Shown: piece after piece, positions 1-6,905 of the stretch
Layout: each line of letters opens with the position of its first letter
How positions within the stretch are numbered: the first letter of the stretch is position 1
Assembly: GCA_013042825.1 (NCBI GenBank)
Contig: JABDPL010000295.1
Span: 1-26,099, forward strand
Direction: 5' to 3'
DNA length: 26,099 bases
Source of the DNA: Flavobacteriaceae bacterium
Lineage (GTDB): Bacteria; Bacteroidota; Bacteroidia; Flavobacteriales; Flavobacteriaceae
The notes under the pieces: generated by a model
What the model was told of the DNA's origin: nothing
Database searches by the model: none
The model's input: only the letters and a program-made list of their open reading frames with translations
Position numbers and translations under genes: made by a program

Positions 1-2
1 GA

Positions 3-1922
3 ATAGTTGAGCAGGGGCTGTACAAATCAACAGATGGTGGAGCAAACTGGACCAAGAGTGCATCTCCTGCTTTTCAGGAGTCTAACGGATCACCGAGTAA
101 CCTTAATGATATTGAACTTGATATCAATAATAATATATGGGTCACAACTACCTTTAGCAGTTGGGGCTTTAATGGTGGAAAGATCATTCAATCAACAGAC
201 GGGAACAGCTGGAGTGTTATTAACGCCATTCCTAATGCCGATCGCACGGAGCTTGAGCCTTCTGCTACTAACGCTAATGTATTTTGGGTATTGAAACAGG
301 ATTCGTCAAGTGGTCAGGTTGATATTTATACCACAACAGATGCTTTTGCTACCTTTACTCAAATCACTACGGAACCCAATGATGCTGATCCTAATATCCC
401 AGCAAATGATTTTACCCGGGGCCAGGCCTTTTGGGATTTGGTAATTGAATCGGATGCCAGTGGTAACCTGATAGTTGGGGGAATTAATATTTTTCGATCG
501 ACAAACGGAGGAGCGAACTGGTCTCAGATCTCCGAATGGTATAATATAGCTGGCTTGACGGCCTCATTTGTACATGCGGATATCCATGGAGCCTACCAAA
601 GACCGGGGAATCCAAATGAATGGGTGTTTGCAACAGATGGGGGCTTATTTTATTGCCCTGATATTACCGTTGCAGCCGGAAATTCATCGGCGATCTTGGC
701 CCGCAACAAAGACTATAATACCATCCAATTCTATTATGGAGCAATTACCGATGTGATAAATGGCGCGGGGGATGACCTCCTAGGTGGAACACAGGATAAT
801 GGATCTCCTGCAATTTTTGATGCTGCGGCTGGTGCCAATGGTTTTACCGATGTCCTTGGAGGTGATGGCGCCTACTGCGCATTCGATGATGCAGGCAGCT
901 ATTATATTGCGTCCAGACAAAACAAAGTACATTGGGTTTTCTTGCCTTCAACAGCATACCAGATATCCTCAGGTACGGGTGGAACCTTTATCAACCAGGC
1001 TGAGCTCGATACGAACTTAGACATTCTATATATTAATAACAGTACAATGTCTACGGCAATTGTTGAACGAATATCTAATTTCCAATCAGGACAGGGTAGT
1101 GTTGTAAGTAATAACCTGACCGATGCCTTATTAACCTCCAGTCCTACAGCCTTTAAGGTGTCACCATTCACTACGGGATCAACAAAATTGTTTATAGGAA
1201 CGGTTGGAGGCCAACTATTACGGGCTGATAATGCCGATACAACCCCGACTTTCAATAACATTACAGGAACGAGTTTTGTGGGTAGCATCTCTGATATTGA
1301 ATTCGGACAGAATGAAAATGAGATCTTTGTAAGCATGTTTAATTACGGGGTCACAAGCCTGTGGTACACCTCAGATGGTGGAACAACATGGGTGAGTAAG
1401 GAAGGTAATCTTCCTGATCTTCCGGTTCGTTGTATCCTACAAAACCCGTTGATTCCCCAGGAGGTAATTATAGGAACAGAACTGGGTGTTTGGGCTACGG
1501 CCGATATAACTGTCGCCAGTCCGAGTTGGGTGCAAACCTACAATGGGATGAGTGATGTAACCGTGGTAGATCTTGACCTGAGAGCCTCAGATAATACTAT
1601 CCTGGCATCAACACACGGCAGGGGAATGTTTACAAGTCAGTTCACATCTTCCCCCTTAAGTGTTGAGTCGGATGATTTTGCTGAAAATACCTTATCAATC
1701 GTTCCGACTATTTCAAATGGTGAATTCAAATTGATCAGCCAACGGGCTATCGGTGAAATTGATTTCATCTTGTACGATATTACGGGTAAAGAAGTTTACA
1801 GGTCGAATTTTATGATGAATTCCAATGATAAGTCATTCGATCTGAACCTGAATTCCGGATTATATATCGCTAAGATTCAATCGGAAAGTTCGTCTGTAAC
1901 CAAGCGATTAATCATTCGATAA
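3..1922 (+). CDS. Secreted Asp-box beta-propeller protein with type IX secretion sorting domain (5' end outside window)
   Basis: The frame is open from the left edge, so the N-terminus and signal peptide are missing; about 639 residues are visible. Asp-box (BNR/sialidase-type) motifs S-x-D-x-G-x-x-W occur as STDGGANW (27-50), a shortened STDGNSW (about 204-224), STNGGANW (498-521) and TSDGGTTW (1371-1391). A VPS10/sortilin-like stretch (GNLPDLPVRCI...IIGTELGVWAT) follows the last one. This indicates a multi-bladed beta-propeller of the sialidase/photosystem-stability-factor type. The last 75 or so residues (ENTLSIVPTISNGEF ... LYDITGKEVYRS ... GLYIAKIQ ... TKRLIIR) are a type A Por secretion C-terminal domain, which sends the protein through the type IX system to the cell surface or medium. 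No catalytic residues can be assigned, so substrate and enzyme activity are unknown. It ends at TAA, 24 nt before a strong terminator. Confidence 0.88.
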   Translation: MVEQGLYKSTDGGANWTKSASPAFQESNGSPSNLNDIELDINNNIWVTTTFSSWGFNGGKIIQSTDGNSWSVINAIPNADRTELEPSATNANVFWVLKQDSSSGQVDIYTTTDAFATFTQITTEPNDADPNIPANDFTRGQAFWDLVIESDASGNLIVGGINIFRSTNGGANWSQISEWYNIAGLTASFVHADIHGAYQRPGNPNEWVFATDGGLFYCPDITVAAGNSSAILARNKDYNTIQFYYGAITDVINGAGDDLLGGTQDNGSPAIFDAAAGANGFTDVLGGDGAYCAFDDAGSYYIASRQNKVHWVFLPSTAYQISSGTGGTFINQAELDTNLDILYINNSTMSTAIVERISNFQSGQGSVVSNNLTDALLTSSPTAFKVSPFTTGSTKLFIGTVGGQLLRADNADTTPTFNNITGTSFVGSISDIEFGQNENEIFVSMFNYGVTSLWYTSDGGTTWVSKEGNLPDLPVRCILQNPLIPQEVIIGTELGVWATADITVASPSWVQTYNGMSDVTVVDLDLRASDNTILASTHGRGMFTSQFTSSPLSVESDDFAENTLSIVPTISNGEFKLISQRAIGEIDFILYDITGKEVYRSNFMMNSNDKSFDLNLNSGLYIAKIQSESSSVTKRLIIR

Positions 1923-1946
1923 AGCAAAGAAATTTGAAAATTCATG

Positions 1947-1979
1947 TAGGAGAAATCGCAAGATTTCTCCTATTTTTTT
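1947..1979 (+). terminator. Rho-independent terminator after the T9SS protein
   Basis: A perfect 11-bp stem (1947-1957 with 1962-1972) is closed by a GCAA tetraloop of the stable GNRA type and followed directly by seven T residues (1973-1979). It lies just after the stop at 1922 and should separate this gene from the micro-protein genes downstream. Confidence 0.92.
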
Positions 1980-1996
1980 AAATTTCATCGAAATAA

Positions 1997-2029
1997 TTTG
2001 CATTTAATCGAGTTATATTGCTATATTTG
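1997..2029 (+). promoter_or_regulatory. Consensus bacteroidete promoter for the micro-proteins
   Basis: TTTG at 1997-2000, a 21-nt spacer, then TATATTTG at 2022-2029 match the known Bacteroidota sigma-A pattern (TTG, 17-23 nt, TAnnTTTG). A start site near 2034 would leave a leader of about 25 nt before the ATG at 2059. Confidence 0.75.
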
Positions 2030-2058
2030 AGTCCAAATTAACCTAAAGCTTATCAGTG

Positions 2059-2187
2059 ATGAAAAAGAACCTACTTGCAGCAATTGTTGTATTCTTCTTT
2101 ACGTTCGTCGTGTTACTTGTAATGAACGACATGAATAGTTCGAACAATCCTCAGGTTGAAAAACAATATACGACCATTGATGAATAA
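2059..2187 (+). CDS. 42-aa single-span membrane micro-protein
   Basis: The frame ATG 2059 to TAA 2187 encodes 42 residues: a basic N-terminus (MKKN), one uninterrupted hydrophobic segment of about 18 residues (roughly 5-22, LLAAIVVFFFTFVVLLVM), and a polar, slightly acidic tail ending TTIDE. It sits about 25 nt after a consensus promoter, and 47 nt precede a second micro-gene of the same architecture. No SD sequence is evident. The segment could be a membrane anchor or an uncleaved signal; no lipobox is seen. I do not recognise a family. The promoter, the clean TM profile and the tandem partner argue for a real gene. Confidence 0.6.
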   Translation: MKKNLLAAIVVFFFTFVVLLVMNDMNSSNNPQVEKQYTTIDE

Positions 2188-2234
2188 AGCTTTACCACTT
2201 GTTCATTATAAAGTCGTAATCAATTCCCTGAATC

Positions 2235-2399
2235 ATGTTTAAGAACAAAAATTTCAATTTCGCATTAGTTGTCTTTGCAATTACACTTTCCTTACTATTT
2301 GCATTTGCAGAGTATTATCCTGCCGATTCTATCTCAGAGGCTGAAATAGAACAATTGGACATTTCGGACAGGGAAAACCTGCTTACCACAAATCAGTAA
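2235..2399 (+). CDS. 54-aa single-span membrane micro-protein
   Basis: The frame ATG 2235 to TAA 2399 encodes 54 residues: a short basic start (MFKNKN), a hydrophobic segment at about residues 9-25 (FALVVFAITLSLLFAFA), then an acidic tail with several Glu and Asp (SISEAEIEQLDISDREN). The end of the segment (FAFA-EYY) could be a signal peptidase site, so it may be a small exported peptide rather than an anchored one. I see no separate TAnnTTTG box in the 47 nt before it, so it is probably co-transcribed with the 42-aa gene. A terminator-like structure follows. Family and function are unknown. Confidence 0.58.
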   Translation: MFKNKNFNFALVVFAITLSLLFAFAEYYPADSISEAEIEQLDISDRENLLTTNQ

Positions 2400-2439
2400 A
2401 ACAGGAATAATTTCGTGCAACTGAGATCCTGCTGTTTTT
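2400..2439 (+). terminator. Likely terminator after the micro-proteins
   Basis: CAGGA (2402-2406) can pair with TCCTG, with an inner TTTC/GAGA pairing. Alternatively AACAG pairs with CTGTT. Either way the structure ends in a run of five T (about 2434-2438). The stem is imperfect. The remaining 2440-2502 shows nothing else I can name. Confidence 0.45.
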
Positions 2440-2502
2440 CAACGGCATAAAATCCTATATTTATTTCGTTATAATCCCTGCAAAATCAATGGGTTTTCAT
2501 CC

Positions 2503-2531
2503 TTTGGATTGATGCGGTTGTTGTATTTTTA
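2503..2531 (+). promoter_or_regulatory. Probable promoter of the deaminase gene
   Basis: TTTG at 2503-2506, a 17-nt spacer, then TATTTTTA at 2524-2531, which departs from TAnnTTTG only in the last base. The box ends 4 nt before the GTG start at 2536, so the transcript would be leaderless or nearly so. Confidence 0.45.
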
Positions 2532-2535
2532 AGCT

Positions 2536-2985
2536 GTGAAAGATCCCTTTGATGATACCTATTTCATGAAAAAAGCCTTGCAAGAGGCAGAGGTTGCATT
2601 TGAAAAAGATGAGGTGCCTATTGGCGCGGTAATCGTTGTTGATAATCGCATAATTGCAAGAGCCCATAATCTTACCGAAACCCTGAATGATGTAACCGCT
2701 CATGCAGAGATGCAGGCTATCACGGCCGCTGCAAATTTCATAGGGGGAAAATATCTGATCGACTGCACTTTATATGTTACTATAGAACCTTGCCAGATGT
2801 GTGCCGGCGCTCTGTTTTGGAGCCAGATTTCAAGAGTTGTATATGGCGCCCGCGATGAAAAACGGGGTTGCATTAATTTGGGAACCAAGTTACATCCGAA
2901 AACAAAAATGACAGGTGGAGTAATGGCGGAAGAGGCTGCAGAACTGTTAAAGACGTTCTTTATTCAAAAACGCGGACTCAATTAA
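2536..2985 (+). CDS. tadA: tRNA-specific adenosine deaminase / nucleoside deaminase (TadA-like)
   Basis: A 149-aa zinc-dependent deaminase of the cytidine/deoxycytidylate deaminase fold. The zinc and catalytic signatures are present: H56-A-E58 (TAHAEMQ) and P85-C86-Q-M-C89, with Glu58 as proton shuttle. The family member TadA converts A34 to inosine in tRNA-Arg(ACG); close relatives deaminate guanine or cytosine, and the sequence alone does not exclude that. Length fits TadA. The start is GTG at 2536, which keeps the N-terminal PFDDTYFMKKAL; the internal ATG at 2566 would remove it. The stop overlaps the stop of the convergent small membrane gene by 4 nt. Confidence 0.85.
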   Translation: MKDPFDDTYFMKKALQEAEVAFEKDEVPIGAVIVVDNRIIARAHNLTETLNDVTAHAEMQAITAAANFIGGKYLIDCTLYVTIEPCQMCAGALFWSQISRVVYGARDEKRGCINLGTKLHPKTKMTGGVMAEEAAELLKTFFIQKRGLN

Positions 2986-3218
2986 TACTTGCGTTCATTT
3001 TTGAATTCCCGCATTTTATCCAGGTTCTCCTGGGTAAGCATATAGTCCTTAAGTGACCTGTCCTTCCAACGGTAATATGAGAATAAGGGAAAAACGAGTA
3101 CAAACAGTCCAGCCACACCGAAGCCGATGAGTTTCTGGCTATAATCAACCTCCATAAGAAACCCGGCGATGATGCTTCCAAGAGAGGCGAGGAATAATAT
3201 GAGAATCAAATATTTCAT
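2982..3218 (-). CDS. Small two-span membrane protein coupled to the ClC gene
   Basis: 78 residues with two hydrophobic segments (about 3-21 and 31-50) followed by a charged, lysine- and glutamate-rich tail (YRWKDRSLKDYMLTQENLDKMREFKNERKY). The ATG overlaps the TGA of the upstream ClC gene by one base (TGATG, 3216-3220), so it is likely translated by coupling with that transporter. It could be a ClC accessory protein, but this is inferred only from position. I do not recognise the family beyond a short conserved hypothetical. Its stop overlaps that of the convergent deaminase. Confidence 0.75.
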   Translation of the reverse strand: MKYLILILFLASLGSIIAGFLMEVDYSQKLIGFGVAGLFVLVFPLFSYYRWKDRSLKDYMLTQENLDKMREFKNERKY

Positions 3219-4996
3219 CAGCTGGTAAAATTAATCAATTCTTCGCGATATGCTGTAAGCAATTTTGATTTCGAAACAAAACCAAGATAGCGCTCCTCCT
3301 TGATCACCGGCAGGTTCCATGCCCCTGAATCCTGGAATTTTTGCATCACCGTATGCATGTTGTCCTTGTAGTAATCGATAAAAGCAGGAGGGAGGGTCAT
3401 ATACATTTGTACCCGGGTCGTTTCGTATAAGCTCTGATCAAACATAACATCCCTGATATTATCTAATAAAACCACCCCAACGAGGTGTTCCTCATTATCG
3501 ACCACCGGAAAGATATTCCTGTTCGACCGGGCTACCCCTTCAATGATCATAGAACCCAGGCTCATATCAGGGTGCAGGGGCACAAAATTAGTTTCAATTA
3601 CCGAATCCAAAGACATGAGCGTAATCACGCTTTGATCTTTATCCATAGATAGCAGTTCACCCCTTTCTGCCAGATCTTTGGTATAGATGGTGTGTTCTAT
3701 GACATTTTTAGTAATGATGAATGACATGGAGACCGTGATCATCAGGGGCACAAAAAGCCCATAACCTCCGGTAATCTCAGCAATGAGAAATATTGCTGTT
3801 AAAGGGGCATGAAGCACACCCGCCATCAATCCGGCCATTCCAACCAGTGTGAAATTTGCTTCGGAAACCTGGAAATTCAACCCCAGGTTATTGATCACTT
3901 TGGCAATAACATTTCCAAAGGCACTGCCCATAACCAGCGTTGGAATTATGATCCCACCTGAGCCTCCTGCTGCCAGTGTGGTGGTCATGGCAATAGCCTT
4001 GAATATTCCAACACCGCCCAAGAGGCCGATCACCACCCAAATGTTATCGGTATAGGAATCAAATGGGGTTTTGCCCAGGGCGGCCTGATGATTTGCTGAA
4101 AGAAGGTCATTTATAAAACTGAACCCTTCACCGTAAAGCGGAGGGATGAGATATAACATGGCCCCAATAGCAATTCCACCAATAAATAATTTTGTCAATC
4201 GCGATTTAAACCTTTCAAAAAAACCGGTTATCGCAAAAAATATCTTTGAAAAATAGATAGATGCAATACCGGTTCCCAGCCCTAGAACGACATAAAAAAT
4301 AGTGTCGTTCAATGTGAATTTATCAGTATTGAAAAATTTGAATAGCAACTCATCACCCAGAAAGAAATAAGAGGTGAGCACAGAGGAGACCGATGCGATT
4401 AAAAGCGGCAGTAAGGACGCGAATGTAAGGTTTAATCCGAACACCTCAATGGCGAAGATTATTCCGGCTATGGGGGATTTAAAAATAGATGCAAGCGCTC
4501 CTGCAGCTGCACAGCCGATCAATAATGAGCGGGTTTTTTTATCGATATGCAAGAGTTTACTGAAATTCGAACTTACGGCTGAAGCTGAGGCGATGGCCGG
4601 CCCGAGCAAACCCACAGAACCACCGAATCCAACGGTAATCGGCGCTGTGATAAGCGGCCAGAGCATATTGCCCTTTTCGATAAGTCCGTTTTTTTTGGAA
4701 AGGGCAAACATAACATTCGGCAAGGCGTGCTCAATGGGTTTCTTCGAGATAAACTTTGTGAAGATATGAACCAGGATGAGTCCGATCAGGGGCAGGACGA
4801 CATACCAGGGATTTTGAAACAAGACCGAACTCTTCCCGAGCAGTGATTGTATTCCGAAGGTAATATTCTTGATAAAAACCGAAACAAGCCCGGAAAGAAG
4901 ACCTATTATGAGGCTCAAAATGAAAACGAAGTTTTTCTGGGAAACACGCTTGTATCTCCAGAGCAGGAATCGTTTAATAAATCTGTTTATTGGCAT
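3218..4996 (-). CDS. ClC-family chloride channel/transporter with C-terminal CBS pair
   Basis: 592 residues: a ClC membrane domain (about 20-435, many helices) followed by two CBS domains (about 450-590), the cytosolic regulatory module that often binds adenine nucleotides. Recognisable elements are GGSVGLLGP (125-133, the position of GREGP), the SPIAGIIFAIEVF stretch (174-186) and GGSGGIIIP (344-352, the position of GIFAP). The gating glutamate of GREGP is Leu131 here, and the site of the E. coli inner proton glutamate (E203) appears to be Val185 next to Glu184. In known ClCs these losses go with channel-like, uncoupled behaviour. It lies 41 nt after aspS and overlaps the next small gene, so the three may be co-transcribed. 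The ion carried is inferred from the family. Confidence 0.9.
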   Translation of the reverse strand: MPINRFIKRFLLWRYKRVSQKNFVFILSLIIGLLSGLVSVFIKNITFGIQSLLGKSSVLFQNPWYVVLPLIGLILVHIFTKFISKKPIEHALPNVMFALSKKNGLIEKGNMLWPLITAPITVGFGGSVGLLGPAIASASAVSSNFSKLLHIDKKTRSLLIGCAAAGALASIFKSPIAGIIFAIEVFGLNLTFASLLPLLIASVSSVLTSYFFLGDELLFKFFNTDKFTLNDTIFYVVLGLGTGIASIYFSKIFFAITGFFERFKSRLTKLFIGGIAIGAMLYLIPPLYGEGFSFINDLLSANHQAALGKTPFDSYTDNIWVVIGLLGGVGIFKAIAMTTTLAAGGSGGIIIPTLVMGSAFGNVIAKVINNLGLNFQVSEANFTLVGMAGLMAGVLHAPLTAIFLIAEITGGYGLFVPLMITVSMSFIITKNVIEHTIYTKDLAERGELLSMDKDQSVITLMSLDSVIETNFVPLHPDMSLGSMIIEGVARSNRNIFPVVDNEEHLVGVVLLDNIRDVMFDQSLYETTRVQMYMTLPPAFIDYYKDNMHTVMQKFQDSGAWNLPVIKEERYLGFVSKSKLLTAYREELINFTS

Positions 4997-5010
4997 AATA
5001 AACGCCTTTA

Positions 5011-5029
5011 GCGGCTCAAGCTGAACCGC
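5011..5029 (-). other. Hairpin between aspS and the ClC gene
   Basis: An 8-bp stem with one G-T wobble (GCGGTTCA / TGAGCCGC on the minus strand) and a 3-nt loop occupies half of the 41-nt gap. No T run follows on the minus strand, so it is not a normal intrinsic terminator. It might adjust ClC expression relative to aspS or protect a processed end. Confidence 0.4.
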
Positions 5030-5037
5030 GGCAACAA

Positions 5038-6786
5038 CTAGAGGTCAAGTTTAAGTTTTAACTCCTCAAGCTGTTTGGTATCAATTGGTGCAGGGGCGTC
5101 GATCATAACATCCCTGCCCGAATTATTCTTTGGAAAAGCAATGAAATCCCTGATGGTCTCCTGACCACCGAGAATAGCTACAAGCCGGTCTAATCCGAAT
5201 GCTATACCCCCATGTGGCGGAGCACCATATTCGAATGCATTCATAAGGAATCCGAATTGAGCTTTGGCTTCAGCTTCGGAAAATCCAAGCCGGTCAAACA
5301 TCAAGGCCTGGGTTTCTTTATCGTGAATACGAATAGATCCACCACCGATTTCATTTCCATTTAAAACCAGGTCATAGGCATTGGCCTTTACAACTCCCGG
5401 ATCGGAATTCAACAATTCAATCTGGTCTGCTTGAGGTGAGGTAAACGGATGGTGCATGGCATGGTATGACTGAGCGTCTTCATCCCATTCCAGCAGCGGG
5501 AAATCTGTAATCCAGAGAGGAGCGAATTCATCAGGATTGCGCAGTTCAAGCCGTTCGCCAATTTCCATACGAAGAGCGCTCATCTGGCTTCTTACATCTT
5601 CTGTACTTCCTGAAAGAACAAAAATCAGATCACCTGGTTTAGCACCGGTTTTTTCCGCCCATAGCTTTAAGTCGGCCTGGTCAAAGAATTTATCTACCGA
5701 CGATTTAAAGGTACCATCATCATTACATCGGCAATAAATCAACCCTTTGGCTCCAATTTGCGGACGCTTAACCCAGTTGGTGAGGTTATCAATCTGTTTT
5801 CTTGTAAAACTGTTTCCTCCCGGAACTGAAATTCCAACCACCAGTTCGGCACTGTTGAATACGTTGAAGTCTTTATGTTGACTGACCTGATTCAAATTTC
5901 CGAATTCCATGCCAAAGCGAATATCCGGTTTGTCGTTGCCGTATCGTTCCATGGCTTCATCAAATGTCATGCGTGGAAACTCACCAACATCAACACCATT
6001 TATAGTTTTTAGAAGATGACGTGTTAAACCTTCAAAAGCATTCAGGATGTCGTCTTGCTCTACAAAGGCCATTTCGCAATCGATCTGTGTAAATTCTGGT
6101 TGTCTGTCGGCCCTGAGGTCTTCATCCCTAAAGCACTTCACAATCTGGAAATACTTGTCCATTCCCGCAACCATGAGCAACTGCTTAAAGGTTTGAGGGG
6201 ACTGAGGTAAGGCATAGAATTGCCCTTCGTTCATTCTGCTTGGCACAATAAAATCACGTGCTCCCTCAGGAGTAGATTTGATGAGGTATGGTGTTTCAAC
6301 CTCGATAAATCCCTGGCCGGAAAGATAGTTTCTTACCTCTTGGGCTACTTTATGTCTGAATATAAGGCTGTCTCTTACGGGTGTTCTTCTAATATCCAGA
6401 TATCTATATTTCATCCTTAATTCATCGCCACCATCGGTTTCATCTTCAATGGTAAAAGGAGGAAGCAATGATTCATTAAGCACTGTTAGTTTGTCAACAA
6501 GGATCTCGATGTCTCCGGTTGGAATATTTGGATTTTTAGAAGCTCTTTCAATAACTGTACCGTCAATTTGAATAACAAATTCACGGCCTAAATTCTGTGC
6601 GCGGTCAAGAATATCTTTTGCTGTTCTTTCCTCATCAAAAATGAGTTGGGTAATTCCATATCGATCCCTGAGATCAACCCAAACCATAAATCCTTTATTC
6701 CGGACTTTCTGTACCCAACCCGCAAGGATCACTTTAGAATTGATATCCGATTTTCTGAGTTCACCACAAGTATGTGTTCTGTACAT
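5038..6786 (-). CDS. aspS: Aspartyl-tRNA synthetase
   Basis: A 582-aa class IIb synthetase of bacterial length that charges tRNA-Asp. Order: N-terminal OB-fold anticodon-binding domain (MYRTHTCGELR ... GWVQKVRNKGFMVWVDLRDR); class II catalytic core with YRYLDIRR, motif 2 (FRDEDLRADRQPEFTQID) and motif 3 (GGIAFGLDRLVAIL near the C-terminus); and the bacterial GAD insertion between motifs 2 and 3. An in-frame TTG lies two codons upstream (6792), but the ATG at 6786 starts the conserved MYRTHTCGEL, so I use that. Whether the enzyme also charges tRNA-Asn cannot be judged, since no amidotransferase genes are in view. It has its own promoter box and a hairpin in its leader. Confidence 0.97.
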   Translation of the reverse strand: MYRTHTCGELRKSDINSKVILAGWVQKVRNKGFMVWVDLRDRYGITQLIFDEERTAKDILDRAQNLGREFVIQIDGTVIERASKNPNIPTGDIEILVDKLTVLNESLLPPFTIEDETDGGDELRMKYRYLDIRRTPVRDSLIFRHKVAQEVRNYLSGQGFIEVETPYLIKSTPEGARDFIVPSRMNEGQFYALPQSPQTFKQLLMVAGMDKYFQIVKCFRDEDLRADRQPEFTQIDCEMAFVEQDDILNAFEGLTRHLLKTINGVDVGEFPRMTFDEAMERYGNDKPDIRFGMEFGNLNQVSQHKDFNVFNSAELVVGISVPGGNSFTRKQIDNLTNWVKRPQIGAKGLIYCRCNDDGTFKSSVDKFFDQADLKLWAEKTGAKPGDLIFVLSGSTEDVRSQMSALRMEIGERLELRNPDEFAPLWITDFPLLEWDEDAQSYHAMHHPFTSPQADQIELLNSDPGVVKANAYDLVLNGNEIGGGSIRIHDKETQALMFDRLGFSEAEAKAQFGFLMNAFEYGAPPHGGIAFGLDRLVAILGGQETIRDFIAFPKNNSGRDVMIDAPAPIDTKQLEELKLKLDL

Positions 6787-6803
6787 AATCAAAAAATTAG
6801 AGC

Positions 6804-6818
6804 AGGCCTTTCAGGCCT
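6804..6818 (-). promoter_or_regulatory. Leader hairpin upstream of aspS
   Basis: AGGCCT repeated on both sides of a 3-nt loop forms a 6-bp GC-rich hairpin inside the expected leader of about 40 nt, ending about 17 nt before the ATG. AGGCCT is itself palindromic, so the element could also be a protein-binding site. No T-box or known riboswitch is recognised. Confidence 0.35.
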
Positions 6819-6832
6819 TGACTTTGCCAGGG

Positions 6833-6840
6833 CAAATTTA
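6833..6840 (-). promoter_or_regulatory. -7 box of the aspS promoter
   Basis: The minus strand reads TAAATTTG, a full match to TAnnTTTG. I find no clear TTG at the -33 position. The start site would fall near 6827, giving a leader of about 40 nt. Confidence 0.6.
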
Positions 6841-6862
6841 ATGAAGTAAAACGACTAATAAT

Positions 6863-6893
6863 AAAAAAGCCCTGACTTAATGACAAGGCTTTT
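6863..6893 (-). terminator. Terminator of the efflux operon (possibly bidirectional)
   Basis: A 10-bp stem with one wobble (6865-6874 with 6884-6893) and a 9-nt loop lies just after the RND stop at 6906. On the minus strand it runs into six T. On the plus strand the arm also ends in TTTT. It separates the RND gene from the aspS promoter. Confidence 0.85.
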
Positions 6894-6905
6894 ATTGTGA
6901 TATTA

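Noticed and set aside
7..294. Open frame starting at 7 on the plus strand
   Set aside because: It is out of frame with the T9SS protein, whose frame is open from position 3 through this region and contains Asp-box motifs. The apparent start at 291 is therefore internal to that gene.
902..1336. 144-codon open frame on the minus strand
   Set aside because: Antisense to a well-supported coding region; no family motif and no promoter box.
4374..4769. 131-codon plus-strand frame antisense to the ClC gene
   Set aside because: It is a mirror of the ClC reading frame with low-complexity composition; the ClC protein is clearly the coding strand.
6787..6792. TTG start for aspS two codons upstream
   Set aside because: The ATG at 6786 begins the conserved M-Y-R-T-H-T-C-G-E-L.
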